From Hofstenia miamia (lineage: Eukaryota > Xenacoelomorpha > Acoela), in contig SCFE01000016.1 in the NCBI GenBank assembly GCA_004352715.1, forward strand, positions 2,131,669 through 2,195,668: a DNA stretch of 64,000 nucleotides. The letters run 5' to 3'. Positions 11,011 to 24,060 of this stretch are shown piece by piece (positions within the stretch are counted from its first letter, which is position 1; each line of letters opens with the position of its first letter). The notes beneath the pieces were generated by a model. The model was not told where the DNA came from. It ran no database searches and was given only the letters and a program-made list of their open reading frames with translations. A program made the position numbers and the translations under genes.

Positions 11011-11441
11011 GTATCATAGTTTATTGCTTGTGATTCTCGTAATTGAAACAATTATTTGATGTAGATAAGAACTAGTTTTTGGCTATTTTGATAACAAACA
11101 TCGAAGGCACTAGTTGGACACGCTTGAATTCGCTGATTATCACAAAAATTAGCTCAATTCAGATGACCCTGTTTTGATATACAATAATTCACGAAGAGTC
11201 AAACTTACTGACATTAATCTAATTCGGACATGCAATTTTGAAGTTGGGTTTGCACCCATTTGCCTGTTGCAAAAATGTGTGGCGTTAACATCTGCAGTAG
11301 AAAGCTCACTTATTAAATTGAAGAAGGTGATGTTTTTATAAGGTACAGCAATATTCTATTCAGTTTTGGCGAATATATTAAAAAATTCATCAGAAAATAC
11401 GTGACCGTTTTCATTTCTAGATAAAAGTTGAAATTTTCCAA

Positions 11442-11443
<2 letters not shown>

Positions 11444-11483
<40 letters not shown>
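11444..11483. repeat. (TA)n microsatellite
   Basis: Twenty TA units at the 3' end of the minus-strand LINE that follows. Confidence 0.95.
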
Positions 11484-11484
<1 letters not shown>

Positions 11485-12660
11485 CACATTAGGGGCAATA
11501 GATTCAAAATTTAAAATTATCTTCAGCGTACTAGACTCCATGGCAGTGGAATACGAATCCAGAGAATTTTTTCTTCAAACTCATACATAAGACATTTACC
11601 CCTTTTCCAAATGCAATGCAAAATATTTTTGGATATAATTAATTGTTTTAAGTACTATTGTTATTATTATTAAGTGTTACACTCTTATAAGCAAATATTA
11701 GTGCTTAAAAGTAATGCAGAACAAAACTATGCACTAAAATAAAAATAGAATTAAAAAAGATGCTTCTTCAAATACTTTTTGAAACTGATTAGACTTGATG
11801 AGGCCTGTAATTCTGATGGAAGTGAACTCCAGAGATGTGTTTCCTTATATTAAAAACTCCTAAACAGTAAATTTGTTGAGCCAAGAGTCTGTCTGAAGTG
11901 AGATGATTGTGACAGCCGTGTGATTCATGAACTGACGTTGCACTGTACTGATCAGATAAATATTTCGGTACTTGAATAGTATTTTATATGTTATACATGA
12001 TAATCAGGATTTTGAATTTAATTCTTTTTAAAACTGGAAGCCAATGTAAGTCGTGCAAAAGTATTGTTGAGTGAGAATATCGTGGCATTTTGAAAACTAA
12101 GCGTGCAGCATGATTTTGTATTGTCTGTAATTTTCTAATGCACTAACTAGGAAGGCCATGTAATAATGAATTACAGTAATAAAGCTTGGAGAGTATTAAA
12201 CTTCGAACTAATAGAATTACAGTTTTCCATTCTATAAACAGGGCGGATAAGTCTTATTGATCGTAAAAGCTATAAACACACTTTAAATGTGTTTTCTATG
12301 TATGGTTGTAGACAAAGATGTGAGTCAAAAATAACTCCCAATAGCTTCAAATTCGTTGCAATTTTAACATTTGAATCCAATGGTTTAACAGATTTTGGTG
12401 GAAATGAATTAACCTTCTTATGTACAAAATACATTCAGTTTTATTTACATTAATTTTCAGCCTTAGAGAAAGACAAAACTTATTTATACTTTCCATTAAT
12501 TCTTGTAGATGTGAAAGACCTTGATTGCAATCATTAATAGCAAAATATAGCTGGCTATCATCTGCAAAAAAATGAAATGAAGTATCCAGTGAAACGATGT
12601 GGGCAGATGCAACAGAGTTGAAGTTAAATACTAGCGCAGGTCTGATGATTCGGGCATTAG
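11484..12660 (-). pseudogene. Non-LTR retrotransposon (CR1/L2-like) 3' half relic
   Basis: Minus-strand LINE remnant. Near 12560-12530 it encodes FADDSQLYFAIND (the F/YADD catalytic box), then NKFCLSLRLKINVNKTECIL (a LKLN-x-NKTE motif), LKLLGVIFDS, and downstream in broken frames TLQALLL and LWSSLPSELQ, the usual C-terminal order of CR1/L2-type RTs. Numerous stops. The 3' end runs into the (TA)n tract at 11444-11483, so the tail or target was TA-rich. Confidence 0.7.
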
Positions 12661-14999
12661 TTAGTTGAAATATATAAGAAAACTAATATTAACTGTTCCC
12701 AAAAAGTATTAAAAGTTTTTTATATATAATATTACTTATTGCATTCTGCATGTTTAGCCAATCAATCTTCATGAATTCGCTTTTTAACCATTCTTAGATT
12801 AAAAATTAAACTTGGAAAATCTTGGAAATCCCTTGAAAAACTTTTGGTTCTATGATTCCTTTCAAAGATCTTGAACATTTCTTAAGGTAAATTTTCAAGA
12901 TTTTTTCATGAGTTTCTTGCAAAGATTTTGGTACATTTTCAAAAGAAATGTGTCGAATTTGGTTATTTTTTAAAGCATTTCGTGAAACAAATTAATAGTA
13001 CATTGCATAGATATATTTGTATTGGTTATACATGTAATAATTTGTGGTTAACTCCCAAATAGTTGCTATTGGAATTGGTAGCATTATTCAGATGAGAGGA
13101 GTTGCTATAATATTACTCCACTTTTTATTAATTTTTCAATTTCATCATTATTATGTTCTCTAAATTGACAAAATTGTAATGTGAAATGTTTTTTTCTAAT
13201 TCGAAATTTTCCCAAATCGTAATATATAAGTACAATGAAGTCTCAAAATAATTTATTCATTAAAATTATACTACCTTGATTTTGCGTCCCTCTGAGAATA
13301 TAGATTAATCAATTTCTCGGTAGCATAAGTTTTTTGCTTCATGCACACATCTAAGCCGATTTTCTGAAATACATTGTTTTTTATGGAAATTCCTCAGTTT
13401 CCGCCTATGTGCTGATGCTATTGAAGAATTTTTCTAACAATGCAGTTGCTGAAGTGATCAACCGCACACCATTCTGGCTTAAATTGTCTGGAAGTTTTTC
13501 AGCGATTCCACTTCGATGGATAAAATAGTGTCATATCATCTCTCTAAGTAGATTTTGAGAATATCTATTTTCTTAAGCACCAGAATTGTTCAATCTCTCT
13601 TGAATTTAGTAATAATGCACTCAACAGCACTTCTTGGAATATTGGTGAACTGACTAGAGGATGCTAAGACTAACCCTTGCCTCTTCTTTGAAATAACAAT
13701 TTTCCTAATCGATTAAGGAAGATATCAGGCCATTATTTTATATATAAATGAAGTTAGTCTTTCCCCAATGGGCATACAGTAAAATTGACTTTGACAACTA
13801 TTCAAAGATGCAGATAAGCAATATTTTCAAGAGCTGCTTCAATACTCGTCATAATCTGAGAAATTTCTGATTGCATAAGATCCAAAGAGGAACATTAAAT
13901 GACAAATTGTATTTTTTTTAAATGGTTTTCTAGAAGTCTCAGGGGATAATTTATCTAACCTCATTAACCGATTATTTTATACAACAAAATCGCTAAATTA
14001 TTTTAATTATTAAATTGATAACTGTCTCGATACTTTTCTCCAAATCTCAGATCTGAGATCTATAGATTTGCAAGGCAGCTTAGTAGCGGGTTAACTGGTT
14101 AACTATTTGAAGTTATAACCGACTTAATAAAGCCATATATTCCCACAATACGGTATTTTTACAAACAACTTCCAAAAAAATTGAAGGAGATTGAAAAAGA
14201 AACCTCCACTTAAGAGAACCAATTGGGTTCAATTTCAATTGGGGGTCTTACAAAAAAATGATAAAAGAGAGATACATACTTAAATACAAATTGAGGTTCG
14301 TTAACTTATTTGTAAGACCTAATTCATTCTTAGTGCAAAATTAGTTCTTGCAATTTAGATGAAAGCAAAAATTTAGTAAAACAACCAAATGTAAAAGTAC
14401 TTATTCCCTATATCTATATCTACTAGTTCACTAAGCACATTTGCATGCAAGATTGAGTGTGTACTTTTTTTTGCCAGACCCCCCCCCCTTACTACTAATC
14501 CTAAGCTAAAATTTCACTTTTAAAAGAAGAGAAATATTGTTAATGAAAAATATACACACATGTTTCAAGTGAAGTTAATTGTCATAAAGCTAAGGTATTT
14601 GCATAATTTTAATAGATATGATCAACAACTAAATGCTCACCCATTCAAATGTAGTAAGCAATTCCCTCATTTGATTGCATAGCAAACAAAAATAATAGTT
14701 AATGCACAGCAAATAAATGATAATTTTTCTATCTATGTTAGTATTCCTTAAATAACGCAAAGGAAAGTTTGGCCAATTACCAATTGCAAAACAATGATAA
14801 ACTAAATAGAATAGATTAAATCTAAGTAAAATATTGGACCCGAATTATGCCAAATGTCTACACCTAGGCTAGACAGTAAGATTTATTTAGCAAATATTTG
14901 TTTTAATGTGGCTAACAAAGATTTGGCATGTTGAAAGAGGGTTTTGCTTAAGTTTTGTTTGGATGGTTTTTGGTTTTCTGTGTTATATAGACTTTTATT
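12661..14999. other. AT-rich interval without recognisable genes
   Basis: About 2.3 kb with no coding similarity that I recognise. A stretch at 12800-12950 repeats CTTGGAAA/TTCAAGATTTT-like words in degenerate form, and a C tract lies at 14480-14490. Possibly very old transposon DNA. Confidence 0.4.
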
Positions 15000-17461
15000 T
15001 ATATGTTAGATTGTATTTTTAACTTAATGAAATCTTCTGGAGAATCTTGTAATTTTTATAGGTAAAGTGCATGCCATTTCTTATCTCAAAGAATCTGTCT
15101 CTGATAATTTTTTCAAACATAATTGTTATTCTGTACCTACTTGAATTATCAGATGATATAATTTTTATTCAATTAATAGTCAATAATAATGTAAATTTTG
15201 AATGTGCAACTATTATTGATTTAAACCCTGTTTTAATTCTCATTGTCTGTATCTACATTCTTTCACATTCAAGCAATTATCACCCACCATGCCAAAAAGT
15301 TTGTTCATGTACTTCGTCTTGCTTAACTTCTTATCGTGCTTTTATAAGATCCTTAAACTATCCAATTAGAGAAGATAAAATATACTTGCTTGGTGACTTC
15401 AATTTTACAAATCTAAATTTAGAAACTAGAATTTCTAGTAATGATTACAAACAACAAATTATGGATATACTATTAAATCAAACAGTTACTTTTCCTCTTC
15501 ACAAGAGTGGCAACATCTCGATCGGGTTTTCATAAATGACGATTGATTACTCCTACGTCTGACAGTTTCTCTGATCGTGGAATAATTAGTATTGATTTCA
15601 ATTAATCCTTTTAAAAATTCTTTCAAGCTTGATAATATCAATAATACTCCCTCATACTCTTTTTCTCAGACAAATGTAAACGAATTTAAGCTAAGCTTAA
15701 TCTCTTAACTTTTGAAATTTAATCACTCTCTTAATAATTCATTTATATTGATGAATGGTATGATTTATTTAATATTATTAATACCTATGTTCCAAGAAAA
15801 GAAACAAGCGACCTCATCTATCCAAATATTTTCGCTCACACGCTGTTCATCTACTAAATGAATTTGAATTGCTTAAATTAAAAATTATGAAGCTAGCTTA
15901 ATCAATAATCAATAATTCGTAAGCCACTCATTTTAATTCGACGACAACTATCAGAATCTATCGAATTTGATGCCACATTATTTGCTGAAAATTTTGCTAA
16001 TAAGGACAATATTTCCAACTGTACAAGCTTCTTCGCTCACTAAAGTCATATCCTCTTCCTTCACGAATCAATGAGAATTCTGATTTTGCAAGTAATCGAT
16101 TAGAAATATGCTTGATCGTTAATTTGCTTCCATAGATCAACATGAATCTGATCTATCTCCACGATGACGTTCAAATTATTCAATGTGATGATGTGTCTTT
16201 TATGTAAGATGACAATTTATGTCTTCTTAGTAGCTGCACTTCATCAGGTTGGGGTTTAGATTACTTACCTTGCTTATTTTTGAGCGATTATCCTAAAGAA
16301 ATATATTTTCATATTTTTCAACTTTTAAAATCTTTGTTGGAAGTTTGCATTATTTCCAATGATCTGGAAAACCGCAAAAATTATTCCATTGCTTAAATCG
16401 GGCAATAGAAACATCGTGTGTAATCATAGACCAATCTCTATTTTACCAAAGCTTTCTTTGCTTTTGAAAAATTAATATTTAAAGAACTTTTTACTGCAGT
16501 GCATCATTTCCAATCAAAGCATCAATATGGCTTTACAAAGAAACGATCAACTACTTTAGAATTTTTGAATTACTTAAATGAAGTTTATCGTTATCATGGC
16601 ATAAACTATCCTTTGCTTTCATTTTATATTGAATTTGTAAAAAATTTGAATTACTCAAGGTTATTTCTTAGGATTATTTTTATTTCTTTGCTAAATAAAT
16701 GACCTTCCATCTGTTTGAAGAAACTTATTTCCATTTTTTTTGCTAATGACTTTAAATTACTTATCTCGATGATTTATCAACAGTTTGGAAATGATTTATC
16801 GTTGATCAAAGAATAGGTTTTGAATAACAAAATGTCTTTTAATTTAGCAAGAATATTCTAAACCCATTTATGACATACAAGTGTCTGCTTTATCGTTCAG
16901 TGGAAAAACGTTTTATCCTACAATTGAGGTTCGTGATCTTGGTGTCTATATTACATTTAAATTGCCATGATCTAAACATATGAATAAAAATATCATCAAA
17001 TCTTGTAAAGTAATATTTAAAACAAAAGATCCTTTCTATTTAGCACCTCAACAAATTATAAACTAACGTTATGTAAATGTATTTTAATTATGCTTTGGTC
17101 ACATGATATGCGAATTTAACAGATATGCTTAAGATCGACCGTCTTTAATCAATGTGTATAAGGTGGATAACTACTGAGAATTGAAAAAAACTCCCAAATG
17201 TCTTCAACTCCATGTAAATTATTTGCTATTTATGAATAAATTAGTAAATAATAAATATTACAACAAATATTTTCAACTTCATTTCATTGTATTCTCTGAA
17301 TTATAGAAACATGTGTTCTCAAGATCTAATGTTATTTCGAGTTAAAAAACTTGAAGCCAAAAACCGATTTATTTTATTTTAACTTGCATTTCTTAGTTTA
17401 AATTTGTAGTTCTATTATTATGGTAATAGAGCATTTATCATTTGTATTATTATTATTATTA
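15000..17461 (+). pseudogene. LINE with AP-endonuclease and RT (jockey/CR1-like), decayed
   Basis: Plus-strand element. The 15071-15535 reading frame contains SNYHPPCQK, IYLLGDFNFTNLN (the GDFN motif of AP-type endonucleases) and SSNDYKQQIMDILLNQTV. The RT is in pieces downstream: IPLLKSGNR-like text near 16390, QYGFTKKRSTTLEFLNYLNE at 16525-16590 (the RPxxSTxxxLL box), LLSFYIEFVKNL (degraded D-F-x-KAF box), then FADDFKLLISDDL-type codons near 16740 and DLGVYITFKL near 16940. Stops and frameshifts throughout. It ends at 17436-17461 in a TATTATTATT tail, like the LINE ending at 7141. Confidence 0.7.
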
Positions 17462-17599
17462 CTCAAACATTGCCAATATTTTCTGCAAAACTTGTAGTCA
17501 AGCAATTTATATTATTCTACATACTTTAAATTTATAATGTGCAAGAAATCACTACATCTCACTAAGAAATACACAAGATTTTTGACCTTTTGAATATAC

Positions 17600-19074
17600 T
17601 TTCTCCATTGTTATAGTTTGCACTTATTGTTTTCGAACTCTGTGGAAGTTGGTGGCAAAAACCTAAGGTCATCACTCATCAAGGAAATTAATAGCTCAAT
17701 TGAAAAGCTTAAGAACGAACTGAATTTGTCTGAATTTGTTAATCATCACACTAGTGTTACAAGATACACTAATAAATCAAATTTTGATTTTAATCAAAAA
17801 GTCATTGCACATCAAATTCGAATTGATGGCATTCTTGAAACTGGTGATTTATTGAAAGAACGCGGACTGTCAATGAAGTGTTCGCTTACTTTGTGGACCC
17901 CCTCTCCCATTGCTGAGATGCGATGATTGGGAAAATACAACGAAGACGAACGAGGTCATGTATTCTGTTGGAAACGTCAAACAACCCATGGGATCTACGT
18001 GCTTGTTAGCTAAAGCCATGCTTGTTAGAAATTTCCTAAAATACTCTATCTTCTGCTCGCGGGGCTGAATGAAACTGACATTAAAATACAGAATTCTATT
18101 CTTAGTAAACGATGAGAACTAATCACCGCCAATGTTGAACAAAGAAGACTAAAAATACGATCTCTCAAACTCTTTATAGGCAAAAAAATAAACTGCCCTC
18201 ACGGGATATCTAACAAACAAATTCTACAAGAACGAAAGCACGTAAGTTTATTATTGACAAAAGCAACTGCCTCAAAAATTGTAATGCTCTATTACTACTA
18301 CAAACAGGCCTAATCTCGAATGATATTGATATATTGCATTGTCACGGAACCTGGTATGATGAGAAAATTTTTCTAGTATTATCGGATATAACTACATGTG
18401 GAAAGATAGATGCGGCGTAAATTCTGTAGAACGCACTAATGGAGGAGTAAATCAAAAAAATATACATTACAACAAATTCAATTGTTCTTCTTCTGAAAAA
18501 TTAAAGATTTTGCTGGTTCAAATAAAGGAAATGTTTCTACGTTTGTGCGTAAAACTACCAGCAGGAATGGTTGGTTCCGCTCTTTTTCTATAGCAGGCAA
18601 GTCCAACGCACTGACCATGAGCTTACTGTGGCTATTTCGTCAGGAGATTTTAATAACTACCCTATTGGATTTGGGCTTTTGCTTACATCCAGCCTACTAT
18701 TTAGAACCAAGTAATATTCAGGTTTCCTATTAATACACCGCAAGTAAACAGTCTCCGTCCTGTGTCAGTTACACTTATTCTGGCAAGAATTTTTTAGCAC
18801 CTTGTTGTGAAGTGCAGTCTTAATGCGGCTTATTATGATCACCTGGATCTTAGTCAACATGGCTTCCGAACTTTTTGCTCTACAGTTGGCTTAATTATAA
18901 CAATACAAAATGTATTACATATGGAAAAGAAGGAAGGACTCGAATATGCTCTTATCTTATCAATAGATTTGTCAAAGGCCTTAGAACGAATTCAACATTC
19001 ATGTATTATACAAAAATTTAACTAATATCCAGAAGTCAGCAAAGGTGTAGTTTTCTGGTGTGCGTACTTCCTGG

Positions 19075-19076
<2 letters not shown>
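17600..19076 (+). pseudogene. LINE relic (ORF1-like, endonuclease and partial RT)
   Basis: The 17618-17926 frame has FVNHHTSVTRYTNKSNFDFN, QIRIDGILET and KERGLSMKCSLTLWTPSPIAEM, which I take as an ORF1-like or upstream part. Broken frames at 18260-18730 resemble the endonuclease portion. The 18730-19025 region has SLRPVSVTLILARIF, DLSQHGFRTFCSTVGLIIT and ALILSIDLSKALERIQHS, matching RT box 1-3 order (Q-x-GF-RxxST; SIDLSKAFDRI). It stops inside the RT at a (TA)n tract next to an N gap. Family beyond a LINE cannot be fixed. Confidence 0.55.
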
Positions 19077-19109
<33 letters not shown>

Positions 19110-19547
19110 NNNNNNNNNNNNNNNNNNNNNNNNNNNNNNNNNNNNNNNNNNNNNNNNNNNNNNNNNNNNNNNNNNNNNNNNNNNNNNNNNNNNNNNNNNN
19201 NNNNNNNNNNNNNNNNNNNNNNNNNNNNNNNNNNNNNNNNNNNNNNNNNNNNNNNNNNNNNNNNNNNNNNNNNNNNNNNNNNNNNNNNNNNNNNNNNNNN
19301 NNNNNNNNNNNNNNNNNNNNNNNNNNNNNNNNNNNNNNNNNNNNNNNNNNNNNNNNNNNNNNNNNNNNNNNNNNNNNNNNNNNNNNNNNNNNNNNNNNNN
19401 NNNNNNNNNNNNNNNNNNNNNNNNNNNNNNNNNNNNNNNNNNNNNNNNNNNNNNNNNNNNNNNNNNNNNNNNNNNNNNNNNNNNNNNNNNNNNNNNNNNN
19501 NNNNNNNNNNNNNNNNNNNNNNNNNNNNNNNNNNNNNNNNNNNNNNN

Positions 19548-19576
<29 letters not shown>
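19077..19576. repeat. (TA)n microsatellite with 438-N gap
   Basis: TA runs at 19077-19108 and 19548-19576 flank Ns at 19110-19547. The assembly broke inside the microsatellite. Confidence 0.9.
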
Positions 19577-19577
<1 letters not shown>

Positions 19578-19578
<1 letters not shown>

Positions 19579-19838
19579 GTATTTACCCGTGTATAAGCCG
19601 CACCTTGTTCCACGAAAAATTGCTCCCAAAGCGGGGGTGCGGCTTATCTACAGAAACATCTCGCGAAGACACATAATTCAAAGTTGTAAAAATATATGAC
19701 TAATGTAAATAAATATGCTTCGTTGATTCAATACTTGTGAATTTTTATATTGCTCAAAAAACTTTTTTTCTTAAAAATCTTCTCCCAAACTCGGGGTGCG
19801 GCTTATCTACGGATGGGGCTTATACACGGGTAAATACG
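19578..19838. mobile_element. 261-bp MITE with 22-bp terminal inverted repeats, inserted in (TA)n
   Basis: The left end CGTATTTACCCGTGTATAAG (from 19578) is exactly inverted at the right end (19817-19838), giving perfect 22-bp repeats. Inside, the words CTCCCAAA and GGTGCGGCTTATCTAC occur in both halves in direct orientation (around 19622-19651 and 19781-19810). No ORF. TA runs flank both sides, so a TA target duplication cannot be told from the microsatellite. The GC-rich body stands out. I cannot name the family with confidence. Confidence 0.8.

Positions 19839-19839
<1 letters not shown>

Positions 19840-19883
<44 letters not shown>
19840..19883. repeat. (TA)n microsatellite
   Basis: TA run between the MITE and the 3' end of the minus-strand LINE at 19890. 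Confidence 0.9.
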
Positions 19884-19885
<2 letters not shown>

Positions 19886-19889
19886 AAAT

Positions 19890-20456
19890 ACCAATGGTCT
19901 CATAGCGGTAAAGTAACATAAAAATTAACAAACAAATACAATAGAAAATTCATCGGTTGAATTGTTGATTTGAATTCGGTTATGGATTCATTGAAACTAA
20001 ACGAGAAGGGACAGATATTTCAAATCTTGGGCCCAATTATTGCAAGTGCACGATTAGAGTTAATTGGAACATGCAAGTAAGAGCATTTGTTCCACTAAAG
20101 CCATAGACACCATTAACAATTTCAGAATTACAAACAAATAATTGATATAGGTTGAAGCCATGATATGAAATGCTTGCCAAACTATTAGTGTTATTTTGTA
20201 TGTAATTCGAATATTTACAAGGAGGCCAATCAAGTGGTTTAAGAATAAGTGTGATGTGTTGTCATTGCATATTTTTTGTTATAAAACGTTCAGCACAGAT
20301 TTGTACAATCTGCATTTTGCGATGAGTGTATCGGTAAACCAATAAGAAGACCATTGTAAGAGTTTAGGCGTGTAATGACAAAAGCATGTGCTAAACACTT
20401 AGCAGTTTCTTCAGTAATATAATTCATAGTTTTCCAAAGTCTTAGTAGGCTATCAT
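19890..20456 (-). pseudogene. LINE (CR1/L2-like) RT C-terminal part, 3' segment of a split element
   Basis: Minus strand: LRLWKTMNYITEETAKCLAH, AFVITRLNSYNGLLIGLP (typical of the region after the thumb, FVxSRLDxCNxLLxGLP), followed by broken C-terminal codons and a 3' end leading into (TA)n at 19840-19883. It is the direct continuation of 22864-23620; the hAT element at 20457-22863 separates the two. Confidence 0.75.
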
Positions 20457-22863
20457 CAGGGGCCCAGCTAACCGGGGGTGCTGGGGTGATGCACCCCCCC
20501 CCAATATTTTTTCTCAGGGGGCAGCAAAATGACCATTTAACAGATGTTGCGTTCATTTAATTTTCTACTCATTTTCTAAATTGACAATGCTGTCAGTCTA
20601 TCTCTTTCAACATTTTTTTGAAATATATATTTGAATAAGTGATTTGTGTTTTCTCTGTAAGTGTAATTCTTGAATCTCAGCCATTACAAGTGTGACACAA
20701 AATCTATATTTTCGACCTATTTCATTTGTTCTATTCTTCTAATTTAAACAAAAGATTAGCATTAATAAGTTTGCAAATGGACATGAACCTACTACATGAG
20801 TTTTGCAATATATTGTGGCCATACGTAGATGACTTTAATTTATTCATCTTATTCTCTAAAAGTGTACTTTTATTGTGAACAATTCTGGAAATTTGAAATA
20901 TCCTTGGTTGAGGTAAGGTTCAAGAGTATTCCAAAATTCTATTATGTATGCATTAGCAGCTGCAACAAATAGTAATTTTGGTTCAACTTATAGTCAGCTT
21001 AGTGAGTTATGAAGGCCCACTGTCCCAAAAGTTTATGTGACGTGGCTAGTACATGACTAGGGCCAAATCCAATTAAACTAAGTGGGACTAGGACCAGCGA
21101 AATACTTGTCCTGCAGAACCATAATCTAAGAGTTATCGAAAGAACTGGACATTTATAGAAAATTATGAAAATGCTTTTGAAATACTTGTGGAAATGGAAT
21201 AGAAATGGAAAACAATTTTACTTCAATTTGCAAGCCTGGCTTAAATGAAGTTTAATTAGTTTTTTAAGGAACTCGTTTAGTAGGGCTAAATAATTCTATT
21301 TAACCTTTTTCTAAACAGCTTTCTATTCAGAAAGTTTACACATAAATTCGCTATTACTAATCTGTCTTTCTAGTTCTAGTCTTGAGAATATCATTAACGT
21401 TTAGCAGGTCTAACTGATTTTTATCTGATGCCATAGAAGAATCAACAAGTTGCAATACAACCCAACGTTTTAATTTCATAATCATTACCTAGTAATCTCA
21501 ATTTTCTATCCTGTTTCAGGGACGTATGCAGAATTTTCTAATAAGGGAAATCTCTGTTGTGATCATATAAGTGACCAAAATCACAGTTAAGCCCACGAAA
21601 TTTATCAAAATATTCAAAAATAAACCTTTCTAAATTATTTTAATTTTTTACCGAAAATGGTTAAATTTAACCAATCAAAATCGATTTTGAAGCTCCCTTC
21701 TGTACACCACTTCTATGTTTTATTAATCTCATCTTTGTATTATTTTGTATTTGACATGAATTATTTTGCTTTCAACTACCATTTTAATATACCACTAAAA
21801 ATTGGTCAAAAATAAATTCAGCCTAGTGAAAGTCAGAATAGAAAACACATATTTCCACTTTCCTGGTGAAGTCCAGCAAATGATCTCTTAGTAAGCTCAG
21901 AATGATCAAGAATTAGTTGAAAACAATGATAAATGATGACTGACTAGTAAACATTTTGCTCTTATATTGCGAAATATATTTGAAAGATTATTAGAAAATG
22001 GATAGTGTAATATAAACATATCATTACAATTGCAGAAGCAAGTTTCCACATCATATTGATTTGTCAACTAAGTTTTGCTTATGTACATAGACGTTTAGTA
22101 GAAGCATTTTTACCATTGAATTAGGGTAGGGGAACATTAAATGCTTTTAATTTTAAATGATTAATTTCAATAGCATTGCGTGAGATAGACTTTTGTTTTG
22201 AATCTTAAATTTCTTTGTAACGNACATTTAATGATTTTAATTTTACATGATAAATTTCAATAAGATTGCGTGAGATAGACTTTTGTTTTGAAGGATAAAT
22301 TGTTTTGTAACGAAAATAGAATGTAATTTTAGACTACATGCAAGATATTTTAATCACTTTGTCAACATTAGGAAATTTATAATTAGGATAGTAAAAAAAC
22401 AAAGGCAAACATTTGCATGATCAAGAGATGGTAAAAATGCTCTGGCATTGATTTTTTCCAGGGCAATTAATCGTAGTGTTTGATTGACAGCATTATTTGA
22501 TTTTTCCCATGTTTGCTGATCAATTTCAAGGTACATTTTTTGACCAACTTGCGTTTGTAACAAAGGTAACAAGAGTGAACCTACCTTATGAAAAACTAAG
22601 TTGAATTTCAAATTGTATAGATTTTCTATCATTGTTTTTCAAGTAGAGCTGAATGTTTTAATATACGCCAGTCACCAAACATACTCATTTATGTTTTATA
22701 TATTATTTTGCATATTTTGTTAATTATTATATTGGCTATCAAGAATGCACTATACTATAGTAGGCTTAAAGAAATAAACTGAGACGAATCTAGTTGTCAC
22801 TATTGAAGGGGCAGCAATTTTGCTAATGCACTCCCTCATATATTTTTTCTCGCTGGGCCCCTG
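20457..22863. mobile_element. hAT element, 2407 bp, with 8-bp target duplication
   Basis: Both ends are CAGGGGCCCAGC inverted (left from 20457, right ending 22863). The 8-bp GCTATCAT occurs immediately outside each end (20449-20456 and 22864-22871). CAGGG-type ends with an 8-bp duplication are the hAT signature. The insertion splits a LINE. No transposase motif was recognised inside; a minus-strand frame at 22354-22632 (start MIENLYNLKFN) is the longest and is of unknown nature. It is probably a non-autonomous or heavily decayed copy. Bases 22134-22312 inside it are duplicated around a single N, so the true length is likely about 90 bp shorter. Confidence 0.85.
22134..22312. repeat. 89-bp direct duplication joined by one N
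   Basis: Bases 22134-22222 and 22224-22312 are diverged copies of equal length around N at 22223, the same pattern as at 519 and 1857. Probably two haplotypes. Confidence 0.8.
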
Positions 22864-23620
22864 GCTATCATAGTCTTACTGCACATTGTAGATACAGCTT
22901 CTTTATGTAATAAAATGTCAAATTACAATGCAAGGTTATACTACTTCGAATGGAGGGCTGCAGAATGGAATTTTCGTTACTAATCAGTATTTGATGAAGA
23001 GTGCCATGGCCAACCAACAGTTAGTTCAGAGTTGTTTATGCTTACATTTAACATATGGTATGTGTTCCAGGCACAAAGAGACGAGAAACATTCTTGAAAA
23101 TGAGCAATCTCAATAGGGTCTACAGATTTGAGGACTGTATAAAGTTCGGTATTATCAGCATAAGACACGATATTGACATTAAAACGTTAAAAAAATTTTC
23201 AACTTCAGTCACATAAAGGCGAAAATGAGGTATTCCAAGTGCTGAACTTCATCAAATGGATACTCTGCAGAAGCACATCCATCAATAACAACTGACTGTC
23301 TTCTTGAACAAAGACGTGATTTAATCCATAAGCAAGAGTTGTTACAAATAGCAAATCTACTTTCAAATACCTTGAGAAAGATTTCATGGTCAATGGTGTC
23401 TAAGGCTGAATTCAAATCAAGTAGAATCCAAAGTAGCAGAGATTTGTACTATCAACGGCTAAGAGGATCTATGTTACAAGAAAAAGATTGTTGTGATTGA
23501 GATGTTGGCAAAGATGATGATTGACAACTCGTTCCAACAATTTCAAATGAAGGGCAAACAGAACTAAGCAGTAACTGCTATGTTGATTTTTATCCTGAGT
23601 CTTGTTGATAATGAGATAGA
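22864..23620 (-). pseudogene. LINE (CR1/L2-like) RT N-terminal and palm part, 5' segment of a split element
   Basis: Minus strand, reading from about 23600: KLLERVVNHHLCQHLNHNNLF (box before Y-R-xHSTET), then LLDLNSALDTIDHEIF (the D-x-SAAFDTIDH box, first catalytic Asp), FAICNNSCLWIKSRL, SRRQSVVIDGCASAE, and YADNTELYTVLKSV (YADD box with the second Asp changed to Asn), with NTYHMLNVSINNSELT beyond. Frames shift several times. The element continues at 20456 after the hAT insertion. 23621-24060 upstream has no clear homology. Confidence 0.75.
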
Positions 23621-24060
23621 CAACAGTCAAAGAGCAAGGAGATTGCACTGTGTTAACGATTCATTAATTAGGAATGTATGCAATGGTAATAGGACATCAA
23701 TATTTTGCTTCACAAGAAGAGTTGGTATTGAATCACGATTTTATTTTACTATTCGTAAAAATTTCCTTAACAAACAGCATATTCATAAATTTATAATAGT
23801 TGAAAAATAGCGTGTTTCGTTTTAAATTAGCACAATTTTCGGTAGTGTATGCCCTAATTCTAATGTGGCATTTGTGTACAAGTTCTTGAGCAGGTTGTTT
23901 CAAAGCTTAAGCAAAAATGGTTGCTTGGGAACAATAGAGCAATTACAAACTAGTCAGAGAAGATTTGTTCCTGTCATTGATTTACTTAATGGAATGTGTA
24001 TTTATGAAATCGAGCAAATTATATTGCATTTTCCTGGTTGTATATCAGATGGATGATTTT

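Noticed and set aside
19036-19699. Open frames rich in Ile-Tyr across (TA)n and N gaps (also at 4537-5017 and 58948-59232)
   Set aside because: Products of TA repeats and Ns, not genes.
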